A DNA stretch of 64,000 nucleotides from contig NZ_JAQPCG010000001.1 of NCBI RefSeq assembly GCF_028464145.1, forward strand, positions 186,001-250,000. The letters run 5' to 3'. Shown piece after piece: positions 1-8,837 of this stretch. The position numbers and the translations under genes were made by a program. The DNA is from Maribacter sp. PR1. GTDB lineage: Bacteria; Bacteroidota; Bacteroidia; Flavobacteriales; Flavobacteriaceae. The notes under the pieces were generated by a model. The model saw only the letters and a program-made list of their open reading frames with translations. It did not search any database and was not told the origin of the DNA. Each line of letters opens with the position of its first letter. Position 1 is the first letter of the stretch.

Positions 1-7
1 ATTTTTT

Positions 8-1324
8 TTGTACCCGTTTCTTTTGTTTTGCACTTTGGGTTGCCTTATCATTTCTTGTGAAAATCAATCGGATTCACCCATAATCGAAGAAATATCAGAA
101 GAAAATATTTTATCCGAAGATGAAATAGAAGAAGAAATAGATAGTGAAATAGAAGAAGGTATTACCTACTCCCTTCCCTCTGAGGTTTATGATGGTTTGG
201 TACTTATAAATGATGCCGCCGCCAATAGAGTTTACTTGATCAACAAGAATGGTAAAACCATTTATGAATGGCCTCTAGGGGAAGAACGTCTTGGTAATGA
301 TGTATACCTAATGGATAATGGAAAATTACTCGCAATGCTAGAAGTTCCAGATCCAAAAATTAAGCTTGGAGGTTTTGGGGGTAAAGTTTCAATCCTTAAC
401 AAAGATGCATCTGTAGAATGGTCTTATACCTATGCTACAGATAATTATATTCTTCACCATGATGCGCTTATGCTACCTAATGGAAATGTTCTAACTATGG
501 TTTGGGAACGTAAAACAAGTACTGAATCTATTGAAGCGGGATACATCTTAAATACAGAAACATTTCCAGACGGACTCATTGAAATTAACCCTGACACAAA
601 TACAATTGTTTGGGAGTGGTATGTTTGGGATCATTTAATACAAGATTTTGATGAGACCAAGGCAAACTACGGTAATGTATCTGCAAACCCACAACGAATA
701 GACATAAATTATACAGTTGACGAAAGCGGTGACCTTACCCATGGGAATGGTATAGCATATGACGCCAGCAAGGACGTGATATACCTTAGTGCAAATTTCT
801 ATAGTGAAATTTGGGTTATAGATCACAGTACAACCAAGGAAGAGGCAAAGGGTAGTAATGGAGGGAACTACAGCAAAGGAGGAGACTTAATATATAGATT
901 CGGAAACCCATCAGCTTATAAAAATAATGCAGGAAAGAGACTTTTTACTAATAATCATTTTCCAAATCTTCTTGAGGGGATTGATACTGGAAAAATTATG
1001 ATATTTTCAAACGGAGGAGAACTAGAAAGATCCACCGTTTATGAAATTCAACTTCCAAACGAATTTGATTTGCACACTGGCATAGATAATGAACCGAATG
1101 TAACTTGGACTTACACCAACCAAAACCTTTATGCTCCCAAGGTATCCGGAGCAGTTAAATTACCTAACGGAAATGTATTAATCGCCGAAGGTGATTTTGG
1201 ATTATGGGAAGTTACCAAGGAAAAACAAATTGCCTGGAAGTTTAAGAGAAATGGTTTCTACTGGAGAGCTTATCACTATAACGAAAATGACGATTCCATT
1301 ATAAATCTTGGTTTAGAAGAATAA
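8..1324 (+). CDS. Arylsulfotransferase (ASST)-like lipoprotein, 5' end possibly outside window
   Basis: Resembles the aryl-sulfate sulfotransferase/ASST-like beta-propeller family: it has repeated blade-like segments (HHDALMLPNGNVL, THGNGIAYD, KLPNGNVLIAEGDFG) rich in Trp, Gly and Asn. The N-terminus is hydrophobic and ends in a lipobox (LIISC), so the mature protein should be a lipoprotein. An unusually acidic Glu/Asp linker of about 30 residues follows the lipid cysteine. The first usable codon in the window is TTG at position 8 and the frame stays open to the left edge, so the true ATG may lie upstream. Whether it acts as a sulfotransferase or only shares the fold cannot be decided; the catalytic His of classical ASST was not mapped. 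Confidence 0.75.
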   Translation: MYPFLLFCTLGCLIISCENQSDSPIIEEISEENILSEDEIEEEIDSEIEEGITYSLPSEVYDGLVLINDAAANRVYLINKNGKTIYEWPLGEERLGNDVYLMDNGKLLAMLEVPDPKIKLGGFGGKVSILNKDASVEWSYTYATDNYILHHDALMLPNGNVLTMVWERKTSTESIEAGYILNTETFPDGLIEINPDTNTIVWEWYVWDHLIQDFDETKANYGNVSANPQRIDINYTVDESGDLTHGNGIAYDASKDVIYLSANFYSEIWVIDHSTTKEEAKGSNGGNYSKGGDLIYRFGNPSAYKNNAGKRLFTNNHFPNLLEGIDTGKIMIFSNGGELERSTVYEIQLPNEFDLHTGIDNEPNVTWTYTNQNLYAPKVSGAVKLPNGNVLIAEGDFGLWEVTKEKQIAWKFKRNGFYWRAYHYNENDDSIINLGLEE

Positions 1325-1390
1325 AATATAAATTGTGCTATTTGGTACAATTTTTGATATTATTCTAAGGAACATCTAAAAACAATAAAT

Positions 1391-2143
1391 ATGAAAACAT
1401 TTCAACTACTCTCAGTATTTTTTTCGCTACTATTTACAAGTTTAACCGCATTTTCACAATATGGAAATGTAAATGGACGTCAATCAAATGCGAATTTTGA
1501 AGCCAATCTTGCCGCTAATAATATGATGCGTAGTAGAGATATATTTCAAGAGGTGCTAAAAAAAGGTATGAACAATGAACTTAAGGTTGAAGAAATTGAG
1601 GGTGAACCTTATTTTGATGAAATGTTCGTGAATGGAGAATTATCTTTTAAAGATAGTTTGGACTTAGGGCAATTCTTAATGAGGTATAATGCTTATGCAG
1701 ACGAAATGGAGGTCAGTAACCCAAAAGGTAACAACTTTATAAATAAAGTAGATGGTATTGCAGTCATATTAAAAAACGAAAAGTATGTAGTCCTTAATTA
1801 CAAAAGTGATGACCAAACTATCAAGAAGGGTTTTTTTATAGAAAAAAGTGATGGTAACAAAGTAAATTTGTACTTACGAAAATACGTTACACTAAAACCA
1901 GCAAAGGAAGCTAAAACTAGTTTTCACACAGCTACTCCAGCTAGCTTTAATAAGCATGAAGCTTATTTTCTAAAGTTTGGAAATGACGCACCTATTGAGA
2001 TTAAATTGAAAAAGTCTAAAATACTAAATTCCTTTCCAGACAAGTATGATACTTTAAAAAAGTACGTTTCTACTGAAAAATTAAATTTAGAAAAGGAAGA
2101 AGATTTAATTAAACTAGTCCAATATTACGATAGTTTGAACTAA
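1391..2143 (+). CDS. Secreted protein of unknown function
   Basis: Begins with a clear Sec signal peptide (MKTFQLLSVFFSLLFTSLTA, cleavage near FSQ). The mature part of about 225 residues is soluble-looking, rich in Lys, Glu and Asn, with no membrane segment or motif I recognise. It lies 66 bases after the arylsulfotransferase-like gene on the same strand. The gap contains a weak hairpin (AAATTGT/ACAATTT), so co-transcription is uncertain. The codon use and signal peptide make it a credible gene, but no function can be assigned. Confidence 0.8.
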   Translation: MKTFQLLSVFFSLLFTSLTAFSQYGNVNGRQSNANFEANLAANNMMRSRDIFQEVLKKGMNNELKVEEIEGEPYFDEMFVNGELSFKDSLDLGQFLMRYNAYADEMEVSNPKGNNFINKVDGIAVILKNEKYVVLNYKSDDQTIKKGFFIEKSDGNKVNLYLRKYVTLKPAKEAKTSFHTATPASFNKHEAYFLKFGNDAPIEIKLKKSKILNSFPDKYDTLKKYVSTEKLNLEKEEDLIKLVQYYDSLN

Positions 2144-2205
2144 CTGTATATTTTACTATTTAATCTTTTTTTAATTTTATTAAAGAATAGGTTCTTTTAA
2201 AAGGG

Positions 2206-2213
2206 TAAATTTG
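2206..2213 (+). promoter_or_regulatory. Promoter -7 box of rlmB
   Basis: TAAATTTG matches the Bacteroidota -7 consensus TAnnTTTG exactly. No good TTTG sits 19-21 bases upstream. It would give a leader of roughly 55 bases before the rlmB ATG at 2277. Confidence 0.4.
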
Positions 2214-2276
2214 TACTACAAATTTAATTATATGTCTATTGATTTTATAATAGCGATGTAGTTTTTTATTTACTCC

Positions 2277-3017
2277 ATGCAAAAAACCACTCAAGTTTAT
2301 GGTATTAGGGCCATTATAGAAGCCGTTAATTCCAAGGAGGAAATAGATAAGGTATTTCTACAAAAGGGGCTTAAAGGCGATTTAATGAAGGAATTGGAAG
2401 GCCTACTACGCCAGAACAATATCAATCTGGTGTATGTACCTGTAGAAAAATTAAATCGTCTTACAAAAAACAACCATCAGGGTGCAGTTGCCAATATATC
2501 CCCAATAACGTTTCATAATCTTGAAGAATTGGTTGAGAGGGCCAATAAAAAGTCTACCCCTCCCCTATTTTTACTATTGGATCAGTTATCCGATGTTCGA
2601 AATTTTGGAGCTATCATAAGGACGGCGGAATGTACCGGAGTAGATGGTATCATCATTCAGAAAAAAGGTGCAGCACCAGTAACTTCGGACACCATTAAAA
2701 CATCCGCTGGGGCCGCCTTTAAAGTTCCCATTGCAAAGGTGGACCATATTAAAGATGCCCTATTTTTTCTACAGGCTTCAGGAATAAAAATTGTCTCCGC
2801 AACGGAAAAAACCAATGATTCCATTTATGACATTTCATTTAAAGAACCGATCGCAATTATTATGGGTGCGGAAGATCAAGGTATTTCACCTTCTATTTTA
2901 AAAGCCTCCGATTATTGTGCCAAACTCCCTCTGTTAGGAGAAATTAAATCGCTTAACGTTTCTGTTGCTTGTGCTGTTTTCCTCTATGAAGCAGTTAGGC
3001 AAAGAATGTCCAATTAA
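2277..3017 (+). CDS. rlmB: 23S rRNA (guanosine-2'-O-)methyltransferase RlmB, SpoU/TrmH family
   Basis: SPOUT-class RNA 2'-O-methyltransferase; RlmB methylates G2251 of 23S rRNA using S-adenosylmethionine. The N-terminal substrate-binding domain (residues about 1-80, with NNHQGAVA) precedes the knotted catalytic domain, which shows the family motifs DQLSDVRNFGAIIRTAE, IIMGAEDQGISP and LNVSVACAVFLYE. Length is normal at 246 residues. It ends convergently with the rhomboid gene, overlapping it by four bases. A second SpoU-type enzyme is partly present at the right edge of the window. Confidence 0.95.
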   Translation: MQKTTQVYGIRAIIEAVNSKEEIDKVFLQKGLKGDLMKELEGLLRQNNINLVYVPVEKLNRLTKNNHQGAVANISPITFHNLEELVERANKKSTPPLFLLLDQLSDVRNFGAIIRTAECTGVDGIIIQKKGAAPVTSDTIKTSAGAAFKVPIAKVDHIKDALFFLQASGIKIVSATEKTNDSIYDISFKEPIAIIMGAEDQGISPSILKASDYCAKLPLLGEIKSLNVSVACAVFLYEAVRQRMSN

Positions 3018-3742
3018 TCCGTATCGTCTTTTTTATAATGGTACTTTATTGAGATTGTCTCCTCCGCTTCGTTTTCATCATCGGATTCTATAAAATTACC
3101 ATCGTCATCAAAATGTTTCAGAAATGGGTCTTCATCCTCATTATAATCCTCATGTTCCCATTCAAACTTTTTGGGCTTCGGGACTTTGGCATTTATGATA
3201 AAGGCAAAAATTAACCCAGTAAGAAAGCCTCCCAAGTGTCCTTCCCATGAAATACCCTCCTTAACCGGAAAAATATACCATAAAAGACTGCCATAAATAA
3301 AAACCACGATTAGGGATAAGGAGACCAATCGAAAGTGTTTGGCAAAAATACCTTTAAAAAAAATAAAACTTGCCAGCACGTATATGAGTCCGCTGGCACC
3401 AATATGATAAGAGGGTCTACCTATTCCCCAAGTTATCAACCCAGATAGCAAAATACCGAAAAACAATACTTTTAGGGCTACATTTCTATAAAAATAAAAG
3501 AGAGCGGCAAGTAATATGGCCAATGGAATCGTATTGTTATACAAATGCTCTAATGAACCATGAATAAAAGGGCTGAAAATAATCCCTTTTATCCCTGACA
3601 AGGTTCTCGGGTAAATACCAAAGTCGTTGAAATTGGTTTCATTCAACAATTCCATCCAAAAGGTAAACCAAATCGCTAAAACACCAAATAGGGGTGCCAA
3701 AAGGACTGAATTAGAAAATGTAAAATGTTCGTTATCGGACAT
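3014..3742 (-). CDS. Rhomboid-family intramembrane serine protease
   Basis: Six-helix membrane protease of the rhomboid family, expected in the inner membrane. The catalytic Ser is in GASG (S117) and the catalytic His in WEGHLGGFL (H169). The helix-2 signature HGSLEHLYNN (61-70) is also present. After the last helix there is a hydrophilic acidic C-terminal tail of about 50 residues (DEDPF, ESDDENEAEE), probably cytoplasmic. Substrate unknown. The gene is transcribed toward rlmB and their stop codons overlap. Confidence 0.92.
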   Translation of the reverse strand: MSDNEHFTFSNSVLLAPLFGVLAIWFTFWMELLNETNFNDFGIYPRTLSGIKGIIFSPFIHGSLEHLYNNTIPLAILLAALFYFYRNVALKVLFFGILLSGLITWGIGRPSYHIGASGLIYVLASFIFFKGIFAKHFRLVSLSLIVVFIYGSLLWYIFPVKEGISWEGHLGGFLTGLIFAFIINAKVPKPKKFEWEHEDYNEDEDPFLKHFDDDGNFIESDDENEAEETISIKYHYKKDDTD

Positions 3743-3879
3743 AAATAATTAAATATCAATTAACCCGCCAAAAATTAAAATCGGTTAAAATGTCATTTCT
3801 CTAGAATCAACTCTTAAACCCAATTTTATATTGTAATGATACTCAATGAATTTCTACAACTTTATTCTATTTTTATACC

Positions 3880-5157
3880 ATGAACGAGCCATTAGCAGAA
3901 AGAGTACGCCCAAAAAATCTTGAGGAATATATTAGTCAGCACCATTTGGTAGGAGAAAATGGCTCCCTTACCAATCAAATAAAAAAAGGTATCATTCCTT
4001 CACTAATCCTATGGGGACCACCGGGTACCGGTAAAACTACCTTGGCCCATATCGTTGCCAAGGAAAGTGAAAGACCTTTCTACGTACTCAGTGCTATTAA
4101 TAGCGGTGTAAAGGATATCAGGGAAGTCATAGACAAGGCAAAACAGGCGGGTGGGCTATTTACTTCCAAGAACCCAATTCTATTTATCGATGAGATTCAT
4201 CGGTTTAGTAAATCACAACAGGATTCCTTGCTTGCTGCCGTTGAAAAGGGATGGGTAACCTTAATAGGTGCAACCACGGAAAACCCCAGCTTTGAAGTAA
4301 TACCGGCATTGTTATCCAGATGTCAGGTATATATTTTAAATGCTTTTGGAAAAGAGGATTTGGAGCTTCTTTTGGAGCGTGCCATGCATAATGACCCAAT
4401 TTTAAAATCCAAAAGAATAAAACTTCAGGAAACCGAAGCCCTCTTGCGTTTATCGGGAGGTGATGGTAGAAAACTATTGAATATTTTTGAACTGGTTGTC
4501 AATTCCGAACCTAATGATGAAATCATCATAACAGACGACCTTGTTCTTTCAAAAGCCCAGAAAAATACGGTCCTATACGATAAAACAGGGGAACAACATT
4601 ATGATATCATATCAGCCTTTATTAAATCGATTCGGGGTAGCGACCCCAATGGGGCAGTTTATTGGCTCGCTAGAATGATAGAAGGAGGTGAGGATGTAAA
4701 ATTTATTGCAAGAAGAATGTTGATTTCAGCCTCAGAAGATATTGGGCTTGCTAATCCGACCGCATTGGTTATGGCCACTACCACCTTCCAAGCCGTTACT
4801 ACCATTGGCTATCCTGAAGCAAGAATCATTCTAAGCCAGTGTGCAATTTACCTAGCCACCTCGGCAAAAAGTAACGCTAGTTATATGGCTATTGGAAAAG
4901 CCCAACAATCTGTTCGGCAAACCGGAAATCTTTCGGTGCCGCTTCACTTGAGAAATGCACCAACAAAACTTATGAAGGACTTGGGCTATGGTGAGGATTA
5001 TAAATACGCCCACGATTTTAAAAATAACTTTGTAAACGAAGAGTTTTTACCTGATGAATTGACAGGAACATCATACTATCAACCTGGAAAAAACCAAAGA
5101 GAAAATGCTTTGAGTGATTTTCTTAAAAAGCGTTGGAAGGATAAATATGATTTTTAA
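3880..5157 (+). CDS. rarA: Replication-associated recombination protein A (AAA+ ATPase)
   Basis: Clamp-loader-like AAA+ ATPase of the RarA/MgsA/WRNIP1 family, acting at stalled replication forks. Walker A is GPPGTGKT (46-53), Walker B is ILFIDEIHRF, and sensor 1 is IGATTENPSF. The C-terminal MgsA tetramerisation region follows (DPNGAVYWLARMIEGGED onward, ending in a typical YQPG and basic tail). At 425 residues it is full length. Stands alone on the plus strand; its stop overlaps the convergent 298-residue gene by four bases. Confidence 0.96.
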   Translation: MNEPLAERVRPKNLEEYISQHHLVGENGSLTNQIKKGIIPSLILWGPPGTGKTTLAHIVAKESERPFYVLSAINSGVKDIREVIDKAKQAGGLFTSKNPILFIDEIHRFSKSQQDSLLAAVEKGWVTLIGATTENPSFEVIPALLSRCQVYILNAFGKEDLELLLERAMHNDPILKSKRIKLQETEALLRLSGGDGRKLLNIFELVVNSEPNDEIIITDDLVLSKAQKNTVLYDKTGEQHYDIISAFIKSIRGSDPNGAVYWLARMIEGGEDVKFIARRMLISASEDIGLANPTALVMATTTFQAVTTIGYPEARIILSQCAIYLATSAKSNASYMAIGKAQQSVRQTGNLSVPLHLRNAPTKLMKDLGYGEDYKYAHDFKNNFVNEEFLPDELTGTSYYQPGKNQRENALSDFLKKRWKDKYDF

Positions 5158-6050
5158 AACTTAAGGTTCAATTGTTCCTGAACAAGTTTATCCCCCTCGT
5201 AATATTCAAAAATCCATTGCCCATCTTTTTGATACACCATTCCACTTTTTCCTTCGGACTGTGCCATAAACATGTTTTCATTTGAACTCTTGAACAATTT
5301 CATCCTTACTTTAGGGCTGCTATCTACTAATTGATAACCATTCGGTATTACTTGTGCGTACCATATTTCTTCTACAGCAGTATCATTGTTTACTCGACTG
5401 GCCCCGATATTTGAGGATACGGGCTCCATGCTTTTATAAGATTGGTTTTCAGTAGTGGCTTCCTGTACCACCATAGGTTTTTTATTCTTCGGTTCCTTAT
5501 ATTGTACCTTATCCGTATTGGTTCCTTTTGGTTCCAATTTTTCAGCTATCTTTTTGTTTTTTAGACTTTTAACATCATTCTTAAAGCTAACGACCAAAGG
5601 CTTTTTTTCCTTTTCTTGCTTACCGGAATAGACGTAATTTAAGCCATTGAAACTTATCATAGCTTCTTTGATAGCCTCATTATATGCCCCCCTGTATTCT
5701 TTTATTTTACTTTTCCCTTCCATGGTTAGAAAGATTTCTACACCATTGCAATCTTTTAGGCTCAAAGAAGTTTTAGTCGTGAACATGGTGGAATCATCTT
5801 TTAAACCGACTAGCAAGCCTAAACATCTATTGATGTTCAAATCCTGTGGGAGTGCATCATCATAAACCACGTTAAACCCTCTTTCAGAAAAAAGAAATTT
5901 CACCAAAGTACTGGTTTGGTATTGGTTCACTTCCTTAAATGCCTCAAAACGCTTGGGAACGACAATATATTTGTAATCGTTCAAGTTTATTTGTGCCGAT
6001 ATCAAATTACTTAGTAACATCGTTAGGACTAATAACAGGCTTCTCAACAT
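5154..6050 (-). CDS. Secreted protein of unknown function
   Basis: N-terminal signal peptide (hydrophobic to about residue 20, cleavage near LISAQ). The mature protein has an N-terminal region of about 130 residues (LNDYKYIVVPKRFEAF...) like a conserved flavobacterial envelope domain. A Lys-rich, low-complexity middle follows (about 145-215), then a short C-terminal region with YQLVDSSPKVRMKLFKSS and MVYQKDGQWIFEYY. I recognise no enzyme motif. It is the last gene of a minus-strand run that includes the DUF5723 protein 64 bases upstream, which points to a cell-surface role. Confidence 0.8.
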   Translation of the reverse strand: MLRSLLLVLTMLLSNLISAQINLNDYKYIVVPKRFEAFKEVNQYQTSTLVKFLFSERGFNVVYDDALPQDLNINRCLGLLVGLKDDSTMFTTKTSLSLKDCNGVEIFLTMEGKSKIKEYRGAYNEAIKEAMISFNGLNYVYSGKQEKEKKPLVVSFKNDVKSLKNKKIAEKLEPKGTNTDKVQYKEPKNKKPMVVQEATTENQSYKSMEPVSSNIGASRVNNDTAVEEIWYAQVIPNGYQLVDSSPKVRMKLFKSSNENMFMAQSEGKSGMVYQKDGQWIFEYYEGDKLVQEQLNLKF

Positions 6051-6114
6051 CTATGGTGTTTTATTTTATAACTATACTATGAAAAAAGTGTGCCACAATT
6101 TGAAAAATGTGCCC

Positions 6115-7551
6115 TTACTTCCTGCCCCAAGATATAATATTTAATCCTAACTGAAAAGATGCATAATTGCTCGCTGCTATGTTTCTATATGAAAGTAGAT
6201 TGTCCGCCATGGCATATAGATTTATTGGTCCTGCTTGAAGACTAAAACCAAAACCCATATTGGTATAACTAAACTTGTCCGCTGTATAGGTAGCCTTGAG
6301 CGCCAAAATATTACCTAACCTCCTCATATAGAAAGCCGTTATGGCACTTTGAGGTCCACGCGGTCTGTTGACCAAAAATACGTGACCACCAATCGAATTC
6401 CTATAGGCCACTCGAGACAAACTTCTGCTACCGGAGTTTATGGTACAATCACAATTTTCCAATGAGTTACCTATGGGCTTACCGAAATCATAGCGCAATG
6501 AAACATTCAGTTTTGTGGGTCTAAATGTGATGTAGCCTGACTCACTACTTTCAAAAGGAACCAATTCCTCTATTTCATCGACCAGATCCTGCCAGAAATC
6601 ACGATTCAAATTTGAAAAATCACGTAGTACATTTATTTCGATACCTTCAGAGCTTGCATTTCCCGTTAAACTATAACTTTTGGTATCTCCGCTGTGATAG
6701 ATAAACCCAACATCCAGCAGACTTCCTGTAAGTACGGTTTGCTTATTGAAACGATAAGAAAAACCAAGATCTAACCCCAACCCTAAGTCTCCACCAAAAA
6801 GAGCACGTTTTACCAGTGTATTTGAAAGTGTTCCGTCATCTGATGCACTATCCAAAGCTCCAAAACCGGAGGTTCTTAGCTCTAAATCCGAACTTAAAGT
6901 GGTCGTAAATGTATTATTCTGTCCTTCGGTATTCACCAAATACCCGTCATTTCTAGTAGAATTATAATCAACGATTCCTGAATATATTTTACCTCGGGCA
7001 CCAATAGTCAATTTATCATCTATCTTTTTATTCATCCCGATATGATAGACACTTACCAAGGACCCTCTTGTTTTTAAATCCCCTAAATCGAATCTACGGT
7101 TCAATTGATCCGCATTACCATCAAAAATTAAATAGGCGTAATCCTGTGGCCAATAGGTAATTTCATCCAACTCCAGATAGGCACCCATGGAATAAAAAAT
7201 ATCTGGGTCTGCACCTCTGAAACCAAAGTTTATTAATTCTAATTGAATATTACCGCTGAACTCATCTCTTGGCGTCATACGATAGACCATGCGCTGCCGG
7301 ACTTTATCATTAATATCCAGCCCATCCTCGGCAAAAATATCATTTACGGATATTCCATTGGTACCACCATATCCTGAAACACCCGAGATTAAGGGTATTC
7401 CAGAGTACCATTTAAAATCGGTTTCTACTCCAGGGTTTATGAGTAACGATTGTGGTATTTCATTAAAATCATAAAGTATTTGCTTGTTCTGGGCCATCAG
7501 AAAATTGCAAAACAACAACAGAAAAAAAGAAAGACTTTTCAATAAATTCAT
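6115..7551 (-). CDS. DUF5723-family outer-membrane beta-barrel-like protein
   Basis: Signal peptide (MNLLKSLSFFLLLFCNFLMA, then QNKQILYDFNEIPQSLLINPG, the opening typical of DUF5723 proteins). The rest is made of alternating amphipathic strands with many aromatic and Gly residues and ends in a strand-like C-terminus (SFQLGLNIISWGRK), as in outer-membrane barrels of Bacteroidota. No transport substrate can be inferred. The start overlaps the stop of the upstream lipoprotein gene by four bases (ATGA-type coupling), so the two are very likely translated together. Confidence 0.85.
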   Translation of the reverse strand: MNLLKSLSFFLLLFCNFLMAQNKQILYDFNEIPQSLLINPGVETDFKWYSGIPLISGVSGYGGTNGISVNDIFAEDGLDINDKVRQRMVYRMTPRDEFSGNIQLELINFGFRGADPDIFYSMGAYLELDEITYWPQDYAYLIFDGNADQLNRRFDLGDLKTRGSLVSVYHIGMNKKIDDKLTIGARGKIYSGIVDYNSTRNDGYLVNTEGQNNTFTTTLSSDLELRTSGFGALDSASDDGTLSNTLVKRALFGGDLGLGLDLGFSYRFNKQTVLTGSLLDVGFIYHSGDTKSYSLTGNASSEGIEINVLRDFSNLNRDFWQDLVDEIEELVPFESSESGYITFRPTKLNVSLRYDFGKPIGNSLENCDCTINSGSRSLSRVAYRNSIGGHVFLVNRPRGPQSAITAFYMRRLGNILALKATYTADKFSYTNMGFGFSLQAGPINLYAMADNLLSYRNIAASNYASFQLGLNIISWGRK

Positions 7552-8093
7552 TTTATCCTGACCATGAATTTTGCACTGGACCTTAAAATGATGGCCGGAT
7601 CTGGTAGGTTAGACGTACTCGAATTATCACCAAGGTTTTCGGCACTTAACCTAATTTCTGAGGTGTTCCTAAGTATATCAAGATTCTTACCTGCTCCACC
7701 GTAAGCAACTTCCCGCGTTAAAAGTGCACTTGGAGTCGCATTCATCTGAAAAAGTTCGCTATCAAGAACATTACCACTCTCATCCAAAAATTGGATACTG
7801 ATCTCTATATCCTTACTCGTGGTATTTTCCAATTGGTAGGTGATTGATCCTTCCAGAACCCTTTCGGCAAACAAGTCATCCTCAAAGGCATCAAAATTAA
7901 AGTCTTGGGAGAAAAAATTAATGCCTGTAACCCTATTGATTATAGACTCCTGTGTCTTAACATAAAAGATGCTTGTTTCATAGGTAGGTGTTATAGTAAG
8001 GTCATCATACTGCCCAAAATCCTGTTTCTCCGAACAGGACATCAGTATGAAAATCATAGAAACGATGATAAGTAGATTTCGATACACACCCAT
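7548..8093 (-). CDS. Lipoprotein of unknown function
   Basis: N-terminal hydrophobic stretch ends in a lipobox (FILMSC), with lipid Cys around residue 20. The remaining 160 residues look like a single beta-sandwich domain (for example EGSITYQLENTTSKDIEISIQ). Translationally coupled to the DUF5723 gene (four-base overlap), which suggests the two act together at the outer membrane. It follows yjjG by 54 bases on the same strand. Function not recognised. Confidence 0.82.
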   Translation of the reverse strand: MGVYRNLLIIVSMIFILMSCSEKQDFGQYDDLTITPTYETSIFYVKTQESIINRVTGINFFSQDFNFDAFEDDLFAERVLEGSITYQLENTTSKDIEISIQFLDESGNVLDSELFQMNATPSALLTREVAYGGAGKNLDILRNTSEIRLSAENLGDNSSTSNLPDPAIILRSSAKFMVRIK

Positions 8094-8147
8094 CTATACA
8101 ATACTTTTTTAAGACTAGAACAACGTCCCTGTATATAGGGTATAACT

Positions 8148-8837
8148 CTATAAAAAGGTTTTTATTTCCCTTAAAGTGGTAATAATTGGAGCGTGGTCAT
8201 GCTCAGGATCTCCATGTGCATTAAAGTGTAATGTATGTAGCCCGACAGATTTCGCTCCCAAGATATCTGCCTCTAAACTATCGCCTATCATTAAGGATTT
8301 TTGTGGGTGGACATTAGCCTTGTCCAAAGCCAATTTAAAGATTATAGGGTTAGGTTTTTTGACCCCGGCCATTTCGGAATCCACGATGTGCTCAAAATAG
8401 TGGTGAATACCCGAGTTTTTTAACTTTTTCTCCTGGATCTCCTGAAATCCATTGGTTATAATATGAAGTCGGTACCTCGGTCGAAGATAATCCAGTATGG
8501 TTACCGTATCTGGAAATAGATGGTTATAAGTGGACAAATGATTTATATACTCATTGGACAAACTATGAATAACCTCATCAGAAACTATAAGGCCTAATTG
8601 ATCGAACACTGTTTTAAGACGTTGATACCTTAACTCTGACTTTGTAATTTTTTCCTCCCGGTACAATTTCCAAAAAGCCAAATTTGTAGGAACATACACG
8701 TCCAAAAAATGCTGTAATGAAATCTCAATATGATGGTCTACCAGTATTTTTTTAAAGGTTAGTGAAGAATTCTTTTCAAAGTCCCATAGCGTATGGTCCA
8801 AATCAAAAAATATATCCGTGACCAGATTTTTAAACAT
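8148..8837 (-). CDS. yjjG: YjjG-family HAD nucleotidase
   Basis: HAD-superfamily phosphatase of the noncanonical pyrimidine nucleotidase (YjjG) type, which removes phosphate from noncanonical nucleoside monophosphates in the cytosol. Motif I FFDLDHTL has nucleophile D12 and acid D14, motif II is HIITNGF, the motif III region is VKKPNPIIF and motif IV is MIGDSLEADILGA. Length (229) is typical. Its start codon lies inside the last eight bases of the upstream deacetylase-like gene, so the two are coupled. Confidence 0.92.
   Translation of the reverse strand: MFKNLVTDIFFDLDHTLWDFEKNSSLTFKKILVDHHIEISLQHFLDVYVPTNLAFWKLYREEKITKSELRYQRLKTVFDQLGLIVSDEVIHSLSNEYINHLSTYNHLFPDTVTILDYLRPRYRLHIITNGFQEIQEKKLKNSGIHHYFEHIVDSEMAGVKKPNPIIFKLALDKANVHPQKSLMIGDSLEADILGAKSVGLHTLHFNAHGDPEHDHAPIITTLREIKTFL

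Noticed and set aside
1329-1356. AAATTGT/ACAATTT hairpin after the first gene as a terminator
   Set aside because: Seven AT-rich pairs with a ten-base loop and an interrupted T run are too weak to call.
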